From Nocardioides sp. GY 10113 (GTDB lineage: Bacteria > Actinomycetota > Actinomycetes > Propionibacteriales > Nocardioidaceae), in contig NZ_STGK01000003.1 in NCBI RefSeq assembly GCF_004919105.1, forward strand, positions 186,001-250,000: 64,000 bases of DNA, in the 5' to 3' direction. The translations under genes and the position numbers were made by a program. Under the pieces are notes generated by a model that saw only the letters and a program-made list of their open reading frames with translations, was not told the DNA's origin and did not search any database. Every line of letters starts with the position of its first letter. Position 1 is the first letter of the stretch. Of the stretch, positions 63,811-64,000 are shown in pieces.

Positions 63811-64000
63811 ATGCAGATCTCAGTTTTCGGTTGCGGGTATCTCGGAGCGGTGCACGCGGCTTGCATGGCCCACCTCGGACACGAGGTGGTGGGAATCGAC
63901 GTGTTGCCCGAGCAGGTGGCGCTCCTCGGCCAGGGGCGGGCCCCCTTCCACGAGCCGGGACTGCCCGAGCTGCTGGAGTCGTCGCTGGCGACCGGCCGGC
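63811..64000 (+). CDS. UDP-glucose/GDP-mannose 6-dehydrogenase (5' part, cut by window edge)
   Basis: 63 codons of the NAD-binding domain: QISVFGCGYLGAVHAACMAHLG, VVGIDVLPEQVALL and FHEPGLPELLE. GxGYxG and the EPGL motif are diagnostic. It makes a uronic acid (UDP-glucuronate or GDP-mannuronate) for the glycan; the substrate is not determinable from this part. ATG 63811. Confidence 0.9.
   Translation, partial: MQISVFGCGYLGAVHAACMAHLGHEVVGIDVLPEQVALLGQGRAPFHEPGLPELLESSLATGR

Overview
The window is very GC-rich, with dense, often overlapping genes, GTG/TTG starts, leaderless-looking promoters, a mycothiol synthase, GlnR, the cysA2-sseC pair and an LPXTG protein with a sortase. This points to an actinomycete. 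The overall style (DUF4012 plus BY-kinase exopolysaccharide genes, palindromic repeats of the type GGTTGAGGTGCGAGG...CCTCGAAACC) suggests Nocardioides or another Nocardioidaceae member. That assignment is inference; no rRNA is present.

Layout. 1-9.4 kb: an Old Yellow Enzyme, four tRNA genes (Phe, Glu, Asp, Lys), two fluoride channels behind a candidate fluoride riboswitch, a zincin, an anti-sigma-like ATPase, NDH-2, a thioesterase, an acetyltransferase and Zur. 9.7-16 kb: a repeat-rich LPXTG surface protein, a cold-shock protein, and the copper unit csoR-copZ-copA with its operator. 16-27 kb: phosphate acquisition and storage (MutT1-like hydrolase, pstSCAB, a degenerate response regulator, a PhoU-like protein with a Pit transporter, polyphosphate kinase), with two PHO boxes visible. 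27-32.5 kb: two members of a three-member paralogous membrane family (the third is at 7.8 kb), one of them a 1512-residue coiled-coil giant. 32.5-43 kb: mshD, glnR, moaD-like, gmd, a nuclease-fold gene bracketed by inverted palindromes, a leaderless Cys-containing leader peptide ahead of cysA2-sseC, a thioredoxin-like protein with DUF4395, sortase, dtd, DsrE-like, nitrobindin, a Nur-like Fur protein and ygfZ. From memory, much of this order is shared with M. tuberculosis Rv0811c-Rv0821c and the Streptomyces SCO4137-SCO4180 region.

43-64 kb is a cell-surface glycan locus. Duplicated modules (small secreted protein plus DUF4012, then two Wzz/BY-kinases) lead into a tightly overlapping operon of a glycosyltransferase, a polymerase-like membrane protein, a PAPS-type sulfotransferase and two more glycosyltransferases, followed by an acyltransferase. 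On the opposite strand cysD-cysN (sulfate activation) run directly into a Wzx-type flippase. Then come manA and the start of a UDP/GDP-sugar dehydrogenase. Together with gmd this suggests synthesis and export of a possibly sulfated exopolysaccharide. From about 49.9 to 60.1 kb the DNA is visibly less GC-rich at third positions than its flanks, suggesting transfer.

Three palindromic repeat families recur. The most striking is a roughly 40-50 bp element found inside three genes in frame, where it encodes a peptide like VEVRGxxAPSLETT, as rickettsial palindromic elements do.
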